A stretch of 64,000 nt of DNA from Bradyrhizobium betae. Its GTDB lineage: Bacteria > Pseudomonadota > Alphaproteobacteria > Rhizobiales > Xanthobacteraceae. Positions 1-9,147 of this stretch are shown in pieces (within the stretch, counting starts at the first letter, position 1; each line of letters begins with the position of its first letter). The notes below the pieces were generated by a model. That model was not told the DNA's origin. It saw only the letters and a list, made by a program, of their open reading frames with translations, and made no database searches. Location: NCBI RefSeq assembly GCF_004123905.1, contig NZ_MZXW01000037.1, positions 28,727 to 92,726 of the forward strand. The letters are read 5' to 3'. Made by a program: the position numbers and the translations under genes.

Positions 1-80
1 TCCCTAGGTTTGGAGCATGATCTTATCGGAAAACCGGTGTCCACTTTTCGCGAACGCGGCCCTTCGGGTCCGGATCATGC

Positions 81-488
81 TCAGCTCCGCCACGGCTTTA
101 GCGTATGAATCTCCCAACGGCCACGGCTGCTTTGGCATCCGGCGCCCTGGAGCCAGCTTTCCGTGTTCCCGTTGACATAGCTCGCCAGGAAATCGCGGCA
201 CTTGCGGCCGTCCTCGGCCGCATAGGATTGCGCGATCGGCGTGACCGAGCCCCGCGCTCCGGTTTCCGGATTTTCCCAGTGCTGGCTGGAATCCTTGTCG
301 CCCTTGCTCAGCACGTCGGAGGCGGCGTTGCGGGCGAAGGCGAGATCTGTCTCGGTGGGCGGGGCGTCCTTCGCGAGCCGTGCGATCGAGCCGGTGAGGT
401 CGCTGTCGTCGGCCTTGGCATAGGCGCTGGTGTCGTTGCGGGAAAAGCTGCAGCCGCCGGCGCCGAGCCCGATCAGAATCATCGTCAT
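81..488 (-). CDS. RT0821/Lpp0805-family (17 kDa antigen-like) surface lipoprotein
   Basis: A 135-residue protein opening with a short hydrophobic stretch that ends in GLGAGGC, a plausible lipobox with Cys at about residue 13, so it is probably an outer-membrane or surface lipoprotein. The C-terminal half (ENPETGARGSVTPI, then GRKCRDF and a late Cys) matches the pattern of the rickettsial 17 kDa surface antigen-like family, as I recall it. The frame stays open to 644, but no in-frame ATG, GTG or TTG lies just upstream, so the ATG at 488 is chosen. Divergent from pdxH. Biochemical function unknown. Confidence 0.72.
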   Translation of the reverse strand: MTMILIGLGAGGCSFSRNDTSAYAKADDSDLTGSIARLAKDAPPTETDLAFARNAASDVLSKGDKDSSQHWENPETGARGSVTPIAQSYAAEDGRKCRDFLASYVNGNTESWLQGAGCQSSRGRWEIHTLKPWRS

Positions 489-601
489 GACGAAGCTCGA
501 CGGCCCGATCGCCGATAGGCCAACGCGCCCCCATGCCCTATATAGGGCGGTAGCGGACAACAACGCGTTTTGGGCCGCGGGACGCAACTCGGACTCCAGA
601 C

Positions 602-1243
602 ATGACCGACACGACCTCGATGAAACACCAGACACCCTTAACATCCGGTGATTTCACCGCCGCCGACGAGCCTTTTGCGCTGTTCGAGGCCTGGCTGAAC
701 GAGGCAATCAAGAGTGAGCCGAACGATCCGAACGCGATGGCGCTCGCAACGGTCGACACGGACGGGCTGCCTGACGTGCGCATGGTGCTGATGAAAGGCT
801 TCGATACCGATGGTTTTGTCTTCTACAGCCACATCGCCAGCCAGAAAGGCCGCGAACTCGCCGCAAATCCTAAGGCAGCGTTACTTTTTCACTGGAAGTC
901 GCTGCGCCGTCAGGTCCGCATCCGCGGCAACGTGACGCCGGTGACGGAGGCCGAGGCCGACGCCTATTTCGCGACCCGACCGAAGCAGGCCCAGATTGGC
1001 GCCTGGGCCAGCAAGCAGTCGCAGGAGCTCGAGAGCCGCTTCGCCTTCGAGCAGGCCATTGCCAAGGTCGCAGCCAAGCACGTCATCGGCGAGGTGCCGC
1101 GGCCGCCGGGCTGGAGCGGCTGGCGCATCACGCCCTCCCGCATCGAATTCTGGCATGACCGCCCGTTCCGCCTGCACGACCGCATCGAATTTCGCCGTGA
1201 CGCAGCCGGCCAGCCATGGTCCAAGACGCGGATGTACCCGTAA
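602..1243 (+). CDS. pdxH: pyridoxamine 5'-phosphate oxidase PdxH
   Basis: 213 residues, the usual length for PdxH, the FMN enzyme that oxidises pyridoxine or pyridoxamine 5'-phosphate to pyridoxal 5'-phosphate. FMN- and substrate-contacting motifs are present: RMVLMKGFDTDGFVFYS near residue 60, then KSLRRQVRIRG near residue 100, and a C-terminal block containing SRIEFW and RLHDR. A second in-frame ATG at 620 is possible. Followed 20 bases later by an SDR gene and then a methyltransferase on the same strand, so the three may be cotranscribed. Family assignment is firm. Confidence 0.93.
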   Translation: MTDTTSMKHQTPLTSGDFTAADEPFALFEAWLNEAIKSEPNDPNAMALATVDTDGLPDVRMVLMKGFDTDGFVFYSHIASQKGRELAANPKAALLFHWKSLRRQVRIRGNVTPVTEAEADAYFATRPKQAQIGAWASKQSQELESRFAFEQAIAKVAAKHVIGEVPRPPGWSGWRITPSRIEFWHDRPFRLHDRIEFRRDAAGQPWSKTRMYP

Positions 1244-1263
1244 GCTTTAGGCCGACCTGAAAG

Positions 1264-2022
1264 ATGTCCATGCCGCATTCGTCCAATGCGCCGCGCCGCA
1301 CCCTGCTCCTGACCGGAGCAAGCCGCGGCATCGGCCATGCCACCGTGATCCGCTTCTCGTCGGCGGGCTGGCGTGTCATCACCTGCTCGCGGCATGCGTT
1401 TCCCGAGGACTGCCCGTGGGACGCGGGCCCCGAGGATCACATCCAGGTCGACCTCGGCAATCCCGCCGATACCGCGCGCGCGATCAACGACATCCGCAAC
1501 CGTCTCGAAGGCGGCGCGCTGCATGCGCTGGTCAACAACGCCGCGATCTCGCCGAAGGGCCCGGGTGGCTCCAGGCTCGGCTCGGTCGACACCGATCTGG
1601 ACACCTGGACGCACGTCTTCCACGTCAACTTCTTCGCGCCGATCATGATTGCACGCGGGCTGATCGAGGAACTGAAGACGGCCAAGGGCTCGGTCGTGAA
1701 CGTCACCTCGATCGCGGGCTCGCGCGTGCATCCCTTCGCGGGCGCCGCCTATGCGACCTCCAAGGCCGCGTTGGCTTCTCTCACACGCGAGATGGCCTCC
1801 GACTTCGGCCGTGTCGGAGTCCGCGTCAACGCCATCGCGCCGGGCGAGATCGACACCTCGATCCTGTCGCCCGGCACCGAGAAGATCGTCGAGCAGCAGA
1901 TCCCGATGCACCGCCTCGGCACGCCCGACGAGGTCGCCAAGATCATTTACGTGCTGTGCACGGATACCAGCTCCTACGTGAACGGCGCCGAGATCCACAT
2001 CAACGGCGGCCAGCACGTCTAG
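1264..2022 (+). CDS. SDR-family NAD(P)-dependent oxidoreductase
   Basis: 252 residues, a classical short-chain dehydrogenase. The nucleotide-binding motif TGASRGIG is at about residues 17-24, NNAAIS follows, and the active site YATSK has its Ser in VTSIAGS upstream. The C-terminal INGGQHV is typical of classical SDRs. Substrate cannot be read from sequence. It lies 20 bases after pdxH and 17 bases before a methyltransferase gene, consistent with an operon. An alternative ATG is at 1270. Confidence 0.87.
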   Translation: MSMPHSSNAPRRTLLLTGASRGIGHATVIRFSSAGWRVITCSRHAFPEDCPWDAGPEDHIQVDLGNPADTARAINDIRNRLEGGALHALVNNAAISPKGPGGSRLGSVDTDLDTWTHVFHVNFFAPIMIARGLIEELKTAKGSVVNVTSIAGSRVHPFAGAAYATSKAALASLTREMASDFGRVGVRVNAIAPGEIDTSILSPGTEKIVEQQIPMHRLGTPDEVAKIIYVLCTDTSSYVNGAEIHINGGQHV

Positions 2023-2039
2023 GCTAGGGCAGGCGCAGC

Positions 2040-2810
2040 ATGGGCCGGTTCGCGAGCACTGCGTCACTCTACGAGAATTTGCGGCCACCCTACCCGGGCG
2101 AATTTTTCCGCAGCGTCGCGCAAAAATGTGGCCTCTCGAAGCAGGGCAGCCTGATCGACCTCGGCACCGGACCCGGGTTGCTGGCGCTCGGCTTCGCGCC
2201 GTATGTCGGTCGCATCGTCGGCGTCGACCCTGAACCTGCAATGCTCGATGCGGCGCGACGCGCGGCTACGAGCGGGGGCCACGCGCTGACTCTGATCGAA
2301 GGCAAGGTCGAGACGCTTGGGCCCGGCATCGGCGCATTCGACGTCGTGACGATCGGCCGCGCGCTGCACTGGATGGATCGTGAGCCGACGCTCGCGCGGA
2401 TCGACCAGCTGGTCGCACGCGGTGGTGCAATTGCCATCTGCGCCTCGTTCTCGGCCACCGACGGCAGTAATCCGTGGCTCGATGGCTATAACGAGATCCG
2501 CCGCCGCTGGTCGCCGGCCAAGCTCTGGGAGGAAGCAGGCCGCGGCACGCGCACCCATCGCGATCTGCCGTCGTTCTTTCGCGGCAGCGCCTTTCAGCCC
2601 GCCGAGCTGATCACCGTCGAGACCAGCCACACTGTCAGTGTGCAGGACCTGACACACCGCACGCTCACCTACTCTTCGTCTTCTCCGGAGGCGTTGGGTG
2701 AGAATGTCGAGGCGATGCTGCGCGATGTCGAAGAGCACCTGGCTGCCTTCAGCCGCGACGGCGTCATCACCGAGACCATCGTCTCGACGGCGCAAATCGT
2801 GAAGCGTTAA
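2040..2810 (+). CDS. class I SAM-dependent methyltransferase
   Basis: 256 residues. Motif I LIDLGTGPGLLALGF at about residues 40-54 and the acidic ribose-binding GVDPEPAML after it define a Rossmann-fold SAM methyltransferase; VVTIGRALHWMDRE follows in the position of motif IV. The HWMD signature occurs in UbiE/Cyp8-like small-molecule methyltransferases, so a small-molecule substrate is more likely than DNA or protein (inference). Last gene of the pdxH group. Confidence 0.86.
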   Translation: MGRFASTASLYENLRPPYPGEFFRSVAQKCGLSKQGSLIDLGTGPGLLALGFAPYVGRIVGVDPEPAMLDAARRAATSGGHALTLIEGKVETLGPGIGAFDVVTIGRALHWMDREPTLARIDQLVARGGAIAICASFSATDGSNPWLDGYNEIRRRWSPAKLWEEAGRGTRTHRDLPSFFRGSAFQPAELITVETSHTVSVQDLTHRTLTYSSSSPEALGENVEAMLRDVEEHLAAFSRDGVITETIVSTAQIVKR

Positions 2811-2891
2811 TCGATTCATCGAAAGACGGAAGCAAGGCGATCCAGACAACGCCGCCGCAAGACCTGGATCGCCCGCCCTTCCGTCCGTTGC

Positions 2892-3110
2892 TCAATCGAC
2901 TCGAATCCGACGCGACCGTTCGCGCAGCCGTAGAGGGGCCGCGTCGATTGCAGTCGAGCAGTCGTCGTCGTTCTCGCCATCGAGCATCGGAGCACCACAG
3001 TGCCGGCACAGGCGTGCCGACATCGACGCCGCCTTGCCGCTCGCCAGAACCTGGCGATAATTCGCCAGATCGATGACGTTGCGGAGCGACGTTATGTGTT
3101 TTTCAACCAT
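2892..3110 (-). CDS. small CxxC hypothetical protein
   Basis: 72 residues with one CRHCGAPM motif at about residues 35-42 and an acidic stretch GENDDDC after it; half of a zinc-ribbon, possibly metal-binding as a dimer (inference). The GAGGAA sequence 5 bases before the ATG is a good ribosome binding site and supports the start. No function recognised. It converges with the methyltransferase gene. Confidence 0.6.
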   Translation of the reverse strand: MVEKHITSLRNVIDLANYRQVLASGKAASMSARLCRHCGAPMLDGENDDDCSTAIDAAPLRLRERSRRIRVD

Positions 3111-3317
3111 GGCTGTTCCTCGCGGCTAACATGCTGGTTATCGCAGACAAGTTTCGCGCAAACGTTCAGCCCACCGCTCAAATTTTACCGGAGGAATTGG
3201 GGCGGCGCGCACACATCACGGCGCGGCCGCAATCCCGCTCTATTCTGCGACACCATCAGCCGTGTCTCTGTGACCGGCGTAAGGTCTCGGTCACTATTTC
3301 CCGAGAGCGCGACGGGA

Positions 3318-4295
3318 TCAGAGCCACTTCTTCCACTTGAAGATCCAGTACGGAACGATCGCCGCGATCAGCATCAGCACCAGCGCATACGGATAACCGT
3401 GCGCCCATTCGAGCTCCGGCATCGCCTTGAAGTTCATGCCGTAGATCGAGGCGATCAGCGTCGGCGGCATCAGGACAACAGCCATGACCGAAAACAGCTT
3501 GATGATGTTGTTCTGCTCGAGATTGACGACACCGAGCATGGCGTCGAGCACGAAGGTGATCTTGCTGGAGAGATAGGAGGCGTGGTCGGTCAGCGAGACG
3601 ACGTCGCGCTGCATGGTCTTGAGTTGCTCGCGCATGTCCTTCGACCATTTCACGCCTTCCACCACCGCCGAGAGGAAGGCGACCACGCGGCCGATCGAGA
3701 CCAGGCTCTCGCGAACCTTCGAGGTCAGATCGCCCTTGCGGCCGATCGATATCAGGATCTGGGAATATTGCTTGGCGTGGCCGTGGCGCTCGCTCTCGGG
3801 CTCGAAGATGTCGTGGCTGACCTGGTCGATCTCGGCGCCGCAGCGCTCCAGGATGTCGGCGCAGCGGTCGATCACGGCGTCCAGCAGTTCCATCAGCACC
3901 ATCTCGCCGGTGATCGCGGGCGTGCAGGAACGGGCGAGCTTGGCCTCGACCAGCGCAAACGGCTTGGGCTGGTCATAGCGCACCGTCACCAGGCGGTGGT
4001 CGCCGAGAATGAAGGTCACCGCCGTGGTCCGGGGCATGTCGGTATCGGAGTGGCACATCAGCGTCGCGGTCATGTAGCGCGCGCCGTTCTCGATATAGAG
4101 GCGGCTGGAGATCTCGATCTCCTGCATGTCCTCCCGGGTCGGGATTGCGATGCCCGAGAGCCGCTCGACCGCCTTGTCCTCGGCCGCGGTCGGGTTGACC
4201 AGGTCGATCCACACCGCATGCTCCGGGACCGCCGCGAGGTCCTCGACGACGGCCTTCTTGAGGGAGGAGTCGGAGGGAACGAACACAGAAAACAT
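3318..4295 (-). CDS. corA: CorA-family magnesium/divalent cation transporter
   Basis: 325 residues, the normal CorA length. A large acidic cytoplasmic domain is followed by two C-terminal membrane helices with the signature YGMNF between them near residue 288; the extracellular loop reads KAMPELEW and the protein ends in a basic tail KWKKWL, as in CorA channels. The frame opens with TTG at 4301, but the ATG at 4295 with TGGAG upstream is the more natural start. Transports Mg2+ and perhaps Co2+/Ni2+ across the inner membrane. Transcribed divergently from the L,D-transpeptidase gene. Confidence 0.9.
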   Translation of the reverse strand: MFSVFVPSDSSLKKAVVEDLAAVPEHAVWIDLVNPTAAEDKAVERLSGIAIPTREDMQEIEISSRLYIENGARYMTATLMCHSDTDMPRTTAVTFILGDHRLVTVRYDQPKPFALVEAKLARSCTPAITGEMVLMELLDAVIDRCADILERCGAEIDQVSHDIFEPESERHGHAKQYSQILISIGRKGDLTSKVRESLVSIGRVVAFLSAVVEGVKWSKDMREQLKTMQRDVVSLTDHASYLSSKITFVLDAMLGVVNLEQNNIIKLFSVMAVVLMPPTLIASIYGMNFKAMPELEWAHGYPYALVLMLIAAIVPYWIFKWKKWL

Positions 4296-4623
4296 GCACA
4301 ACTCCAGCGAGGGCCTGCGACAGAATGACAGCCCTTAGCGCGATTCTGACAAGTTCATGATGACAAGCACATTAACGGAGCGTTTGCATTTGTGGCGGCA
4401 CCGTGGCCTGAAATCGACAGTTCGGCACGCTTTGCCCAAAAACCGGCTCCCGGTCGCAAAACTTGCGGCAAAAAAGCCACAGGTAAGGTCTCGCAGCGCG
4501 GGAAAAGGTCCGAAAGGCTGGAATTGTGGCAGATTTCAACGATAATAGAGGTCAACGGAGTCGTGGTCTTTGAGCTTGGCTCAAGCTCCGCGAAAGCTTG
4601 TTGTTGTCGATTGGAACCAAATC
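4296..4623. other. intergenic region between divergent corA and L,D-transpeptidase genes
   Basis: About 330 bases without a convincing gene. It must carry the promoters of both divergent genes. I see no strong palindrome, riboswitch fold or Mg2+-responsive leader. The part nearest corA (about 4340-4400) is AT-richer than its surroundings. Confidence 0.5.
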
Positions 4624-5310
4624 ATGTCGTCGCTGAAAGTTTTGCTGGGTGTTTTGGCCGCTGGCCTGATGCTGTCGGGCTGCATGCAGGCCACGCATTT
4701 TGAAGCGACCGACACCAAGGCCTTCAAGCCGAAGGACAAGGAACTCCTTGCCAAGGTTCGGTACGAGAACACTCCGGTCGCGGAGCCGTTCCGGCGCGCC
4801 ATCGTCGATTACCATCGCAAGGAATCGCCGGGCTCGATCGTGGTCGATTCCGACAACCATTATCTCTACTACGTGATGGATGGCGGCAAGGCGATCCGCT
4901 ACGGCATCACCGTCGGCGAAGAAGCGATGGCCTGGTCGGGCATCGCCAAGGTCGGCAGCATGACCGAATGGCCGGCCTGGCACCCCACCCCCGGCGAGAT
5001 TTCGCGCCTCGGCGTGCCGACCTTCGTTGCGCCCGGTCCGGACAATCCGATGGGCTCCCGCGCGATGTATCTCTACTCCGGCGGCAAGGACACGCTGTTC
5101 CGCATCCACGGCACCAACCAGCCGGAATATATCGGCGCCTCGATCTCGTCGGGCTGCATCCGCCTGACCAATGAGGACGCGATCGACCTCTATGGCCGCG
5201 TCAAGGTCGGCACCATCGTCGTGGTGCTTGAGCCCAAGCACGGCGACTCGCCCTACAACTCGCGCCTCGCGCTCGGCGGCGGCGGAACGGGCCAGGCGGG
5301 CAGCTACTGA
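4624..5310 (+). CDS. L,D-transpeptidase (YkuD/ErfK family), lipoprotein
   Basis: 228 residues. The N-terminus has a lipoprotein signal ending LMLSGC (Cys at residue 18), so the enzyme should be anchored in the periplasm. The YkuD catalytic block is intact: FRIHGTNQPEYIG followed by SISSGCIRLTNEDA, with the His and the nucleophilic Cys of SSGCIRL. Such enzymes cross-link peptidoglycan through 3-3 bonds or attach proteins to it. The frame opens at TTG 4570, but the ATG at 4624 starts exactly at the signal peptide. A strong terminator follows. Confidence 0.9.
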   Translation: MSSLKVLLGVLAAGLMLSGCMQATHFEATDTKAFKPKDKELLAKVRYENTPVAEPFRRAIVDYHRKESPGSIVVDSDNHYLYYVMDGGKAIRYGITVGEEAMAWSGIAKVGSMTEWPAWHPTPGEISRLGVPTFVAPGPDNPMGSRAMYLYSGGKDTLFRIHGTNQPEYIGASISSGCIRLTNEDAIDLYGRVKVGTIVVVLEPKHGDSPYNSRLALGGGGTGQAGSY

Positions 5311-5333
5311 TCGCCTCCCAATCTCTGATATCC

Positions 5334-5362
5334 AAAAGCGCCGGTTTTACCGGCGCTTTTTT
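5334..5362. terminator. bidirectional rho-independent terminator
   Basis: Perfect stem AAAAGCGCCGG / CCGGCGCTTTT around a TTTTA loop, followed by more T on the plus strand and with an A-run on the other side, so it can serve both converging genes. The last codons and stop of the extensin-like gene (5347) lie inside the stem. Confidence 0.9.
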
Positions 5363-6429
5363 GTTGCCGGCTTGTGCGGCTGGGCTTTCTTGCCATCCGA
5401 CTTGTCCGCTGGCGCGGAGGACTTCTCCGCGGCTTCGTCATCAGCGCCCTCTTTTGTTTCAGGCTTGGCCGCGACCTCGCGCGGCGGCGCCTCCTCGGGC
5501 CGTTCTGCCGGCAAGAGCGGTGCGACCTGCGGCAGGGGATCCCAGACGTTCCACTGGCAGATCCGGTAGTCGTTGCGCCGCTGCGCGAGATCGAGATGGA
5601 TATGGTCCTCGTGGTACCAGTCCGAGCCCGGGCCGAGCACGGTCGAAAAGCGCGAGCAGACCGAATGCAGCACGCGCTCGCGCACGTCGCGCGACATGGT
5701 CCGGTCGGTCAGGCCGATCGACTGCCCGTTGGCGAGCTTGATGGCGCGAACGTCGAGGGCGTTGGCCTTGCCGTGCTCGGACAGCATGGCGCCAACGATG
5801 CGGTTGCGGCCGCGGCACTCGAAGCTGTCGAAATTGTCGAGATCGCTGATGGTCGAGCCGAGGCTCGTGGCCAGCGGCACCATGTCCTTGCGCACCCAAT
5901 CGGCGATCGCGGACGCCATGGTGCAGCGGAGGATCGCTGCAGGCTTGACCGCCGCCTTGCGCTTGTCCGGCAGCACGATGGCCTCGAGCCGCACCAGATC
6001 CTCGCCGCCGCAGGCGCCGGGACCGTGGATGTCAGGTATGGAGGGGGCGATCGCGATCTCCTCAGTCAGCGCGAGCCGGCAGGCCGAAAGCTGCTTCTCT
6101 GGCGGCGGTGCAGCCTCGGCGGGCTTGTTGCCGCCGGGCTTGTCGGGAGACGACGGCTTCCCCTCAGCCTCCGGGGCGGCCTCGTCAGTTGCTTTGGGAG
6201 CCTCCTCCGGGCGGGGTTTTGGTAGCGGTATCCTGGCAGAATGAACCGTTTTACGCGGCCGTGGTGCACCAAGACCAAAGATATCGAGCGGCGCGGCATA
6301 TTTTCGCGCCTCCGCCCGATCCGCGAGCACAAGCGATAGCCCCAGCGCAGCGGTAACCATTGCCGCGCCGGCGGACATATAGCCGCGACAAGACCATTTG
6401 CGGCGAAACTCCGGCAGGCTAAAACTCAT
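5347..6429 (-). CDS. extensin-like C-terminal domain protein
   Basis: 360 residues. An N-terminal hydrophobic segment (about residues 18-36, ending ADRAEA) looks like a signal peptide or anchor; a Pro/Glu/Lys-rich linker follows (about 55-115). The globular C-terminal half contains ACRLALTEE, GPGACGGED, a conserved Cys in FECRGRN, LSEHGKANALDV and WYHEDHIHLDL, the conserved blocks of the bacterial extensin-like domain; the His-rich end resembles a metallopeptidase site (inference). The C-terminus is basic and encoded inside a terminator. The start at ATG 6429 is preferred over TTG 6462. Probably periplasmic, cell-wall related. Confidence 0.82.
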   Translation of the reverse strand: MSFSLPEFRRKWSCRGYMSAGAAMVTAALGLSLVLADRAEARKYAAPLDIFGLGAPRPRKTVHSARIPLPKPRPEEAPKATDEAAPEAEGKPSSPDKPGGNKPAEAAPPPEKQLSACRLALTEEIAIAPSIPDIHGPGACGGEDLVRLEAIVLPDKRKAAVKPAAILRCTMASAIADWVRKDMVPLATSLGSTISDLDNFDSFECRGRNRIVGAMLSEHGKANALDVRAIKLANGQSIGLTDRTMSRDVRERVLHSVCSRFSTVLGPGSDWYHEDHIHLDLAQRRNDYRICQWNVWDPLPQVAPLLPAERPEEAPPREVAAKPETKEGADDEAAEKSSAPADKSDGKKAQPHKPATKKRR

Positions 6430-6494
6430 GACAATTCTTTGGCCCAACGCTGAGAGCGACAACCCGCCCAGCGAATTCTCGGAGGAACGACCGA

Positions 6495-8123
6495 ATGCTT
6501 GGTTTGATGCAAGACTGGCCCCTGCTCTGCCACCGGATCATCGAACACGCCGCCAGGATTCATGGCAAGCAGGAGGTCGTCACGCGATCGGTCGAGGGAC
6601 CGATCCATCGCACCACCTATGGCGAAATCCACAAGCGCGCGCTTAAGGTCTCGCAGGTGCTGGAACGCGACGGCATCAAGCTCGGCGATCGCGTCGCAAC
6701 GATCGCCTGGAACACCTGGCGCCATCTCGAAGTCTGGTACGGCATCATGGGCATCGGCGCCATCTGCCATACCGTCAATCCCCGCCTTTTCCCCGAGCAG
6801 ATCGCCTGGATCATCAACCATGCGCAGGACCGCATCGTGATGACCGACATCACCTTCGTTCCGGTCCTGGAGAAGATCGCCGACAAGCTGCCGAGCGTGG
6901 AACGCTACATCGTGCTCACCGACAAGGCGCACATGCCTGAGACCACGCTGAAGAATGTGGTCGCCTACGAGGACTGGATCGCGGAGGCCGACGGCCAATT
7001 CAAATGGAAGGACTTTGACGAGAACACGGCAGCCGCGATGTGCTACACGTCGGGCACCACGGGCGATCCGAAGGGTGTGCTGTACTCGCATCGCTCCAAC
7101 GTGCTGCACGCGCTGATGGCCAACAATGTCGACGCGCTCGGCACCAGCGCATCCGAGACAATGCTGCCGGTGGTTCCGCTGTTCCACGCCAACAGCTGGG
7201 GCATCGCCTTCTCCGCGCCCTCGCAGGGCACCAAGCTGGTGATGCCCGGCGCCAAGCTCGACGGCGCCTCGGTCTACGAGCTGCTCTCGACCGAGAAGGT
7301 GACGCACACCGCCGGCGTGCCGACGGTGTGGCTGATGCTGCTCCAGCACATGGCCGCCAACAATCTGAAGCTGCCGGATTTGAAGATGGTGATCTGCGGC
7401 GGCTCGGCGATGCCGCGCTCGATGATCAAGGCCTTCCTCGACATGGGCTCGAACGTCCGCCACGCATGGGGCATGACCGAGATGAGTCCGATCGGCAGCG
7501 TCGCGGCGCTGAAGCCGCCGTTCCAGAACGCGACCGGCGATGCCAAGCTCGACGTGCTCCAGATGCAGGGCTATGCGCCCTTCGCGGTCGAGATGAAGAT
7601 CACCGACGATGCCGGCAAGGAATTGCCGTGGGACGGCACGACCTTCGGCCGCCTCAAGGTCTCCGGCCCGGCCGTCGCCAAGGCCTACTTCCGCATCGAT
7701 GCCAACATTCTCGACGAAGAAGGCTTCTTCGACACCGGCGACGTCGCGACCATCGACGAGGCCGGCTATATGCGGATCACCGACCGCTCCAAGGACGTGA
7801 TCAAGTCCGGCGGCGAGTGGATCTCCTCGATCGACCTCGAGAACCTCGCGGTCGGCCATCCCGCCGTGGCGGAGGCCGCCGTGATCGGCGTATTCCATCC
7901 CAAATGGGACGAACGGCCGCTGCTGATCGTGCAGCTCAAGCAGGGCCAGCAGGCCAGCCGCGAGGACATCCTGAAATACATGGACGGCAAGATCGCCAAA
8001 TGGTGGATGCCGGACGACGTCGCCTTCGTCGACGGCATTCCGCATACGGCCACGGGAAAGATCCTGAAGACGGCCCTGCGCGACCAGTTCAAAGATTACC
8101 GCTTCCCGAACGCGGCGGCGTAA
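6495..8123 (+). CDS. fatty acid/short-chain acyl-CoA ligase (AMP-forming)
   Basis: 542 residues, the full length of an ANL-superfamily acyl-CoA synthetase. The P-loop YTSGTTGDPKGV is at about residue 180, the adenylate motif WGMTEMSP near 320, DTGDVATID near 410, and the C-terminal catalytic Lys in TATGKILKT near the end. The overall pattern resembles 3-methylmercaptopropionyl-CoA ligases (DmdB) and medium-chain ligases, so substrate is uncertain. GGAGG 9 bases before the ATG supports the start. It activates a carboxylic acid to its CoA thioester in the cytoplasm. Confidence 0.88.
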   Translation: MLGLMQDWPLLCHRIIEHAARIHGKQEVVTRSVEGPIHRTTYGEIHKRALKVSQVLERDGIKLGDRVATIAWNTWRHLEVWYGIMGIGAICHTVNPRLFPEQIAWIINHAQDRIVMTDITFVPVLEKIADKLPSVERYIVLTDKAHMPETTLKNVVAYEDWIAEADGQFKWKDFDENTAAAMCYTSGTTGDPKGVLYSHRSNVLHALMANNVDALGTSASETMLPVVPLFHANSWGIAFSAPSQGTKLVMPGAKLDGASVYELLSTEKVTHTAGVPTVWLMLLQHMAANNLKLPDLKMVICGGSAMPRSMIKAFLDMGSNVRHAWGMTEMSPIGSVAALKPPFQNATGDAKLDVLQMQGYAPFAVEMKITDDAGKELPWDGTTFGRLKVSGPAVAKAYFRIDANILDEEGFFDTGDVATIDEAGYMRITDRSKDVIKSGGEWISSIDLENLAVGHPAVAEAAVIGVFHPKWDERPLLIVQLKQGQQASREDILKYMDGKIAKWWMPDDVAFVDGIPHTATGKILKTALRDQFKDYRFPNAAA

Positions 8124-8285
8124 GGCCAGCGTATGAACGTCATTCTGGGGGGGCGCGATGAGCCGACCCGGGATGACGGGCCGTAACAACCCGGCAACTC
8201 TTGAATTTGCCGCTGGGCCGTGGTCTCAACGGCCCATCGTCGCGCCAGATCGGCTGGCCTTCAAAACCCCGGCAGAACCCACCCG

Positions 8286-9140
8286 ATGGCCCGCAGGTTT
8301 TCCGCTCCCTATCAGACGGAGCCCGTGTCCAGCCTCGCGAGCTGGGCGCGCAATCTGGCGGTGTTCGCGGTGGTGGCGGTGGTGGTGTCGATCATCATCG
8401 TCCGTTTCGGCTTTCTGGAGCCGAAGCCCGCGGTCGTCACCTTCTTCGGCGGGCTGGCTATTGCCGCGCTCTCGATCCTGTTCGGCCTCGCCGGCTTTGC
8501 CGCGATCTGGCAGAACGGCTCGCGCGGCATGGCCCGCATCCTGATTGCCTTCCTGATCGACGGTGCGATCCTCGCCTACCCCGCCTATCTCGCCCTGCAA
8601 TACCGCAAGCTGCCGGCGATCCACGACATCACCACCGATCCGATCGACCCGCCCCGCTTCGACGCGCTGGCGCGCCTGCGCACCGGCGACGGCGCCAACA
8701 CGGCCGTTTACGCCGGCCTCTATTCGGCCGAGCAGCAGCGTCAGTTCTATCCTGATATCGAGCCGATCGAGCTCGAGATTCCGGTCGACCGCGCCTATGC
8801 GATTGCGCTCCAGCTCGTCAACAAGCGCAAATGGCTTGTCATCGACGAGCGCTCGCCGCAGCCGCCGCGCCGCATCGGCCGCATCGAGGCCGTGGCGCGC
8901 ACGCCGATCATGGGTTTTCGTGAGGACATCTCGATCAGGGTCGTGCCTGACGGCGACGATTCCCGCGTCGATATCCGTTCTGCCTCGCGCTATTTCGACA
9001 GCGACCTCGGCAGCAACGCCGCGCGCGTGACAAAATTCATCGACGATCTCAACACGGCGGCGGACGCTGATGCGCTCAAGCCGGTGAAGAAGACGCCGGT
9101 GGCGCCGCCGAAGGCGCCTGCGAAGACGGTGAAGAAGTGA
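8286..9140 (+). CDS. DUF1499 membrane protein
   Basis: 284 residues. Two or three hydrophobic segments lie in the first 110 residues (NLAVFAVVAVVVSIIIV, then FFGGLAIAALSILFGLAGF, then ILIAFLIDGAILAYPAYLAL). A soluble domain follows containing IEAVARTPIMGFREDISIRV and DIRSASRYFDSDLGSNAARV, typical of DUF1499. It ends with a Lys/Pro/Ala tail. The frame is open from 8220, but the ATG at 8286 begins a normal membrane-protein N-terminus. Function unknown. Confidence 0.82.
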   Translation: MARRFSAPYQTEPVSSLASWARNLAVFAVVAVVVSIIIVRFGFLEPKPAVVTFFGGLAIAALSILFGLAGFAAIWQNGSRGMARILIAFLIDGAILAYPAYLALQYRKLPAIHDITTDPIDPPRFDALARLRTGDGANTAVYAGLYSAEQQRQFYPDIEPIELEIPVDRAYAIALQLVNKRKWLVIDERSPQPPRRIGRIEAVARTPIMGFREDISIRVVPDGDDSRVDIRSASRYFDSDLGSNAARVTKFIDDLNTAADADALKPVKKTPVAPPKAPAKTVKK

Positions 9141-9147
9141 CGGCGGG

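Noticed and set aside
3000..4328. 442-codon plus-strand frame over corA
   Set aside because: Antisense of a complete CorA gene; no ribosome binding site or domain.
6426..8189. 587-codon minus-strand frame over the acyl-CoA ligase
   Set aside because: Antisense shadow; His/Arg/Asp-rich composition without motifs, while the plus strand encodes a complete ligase.
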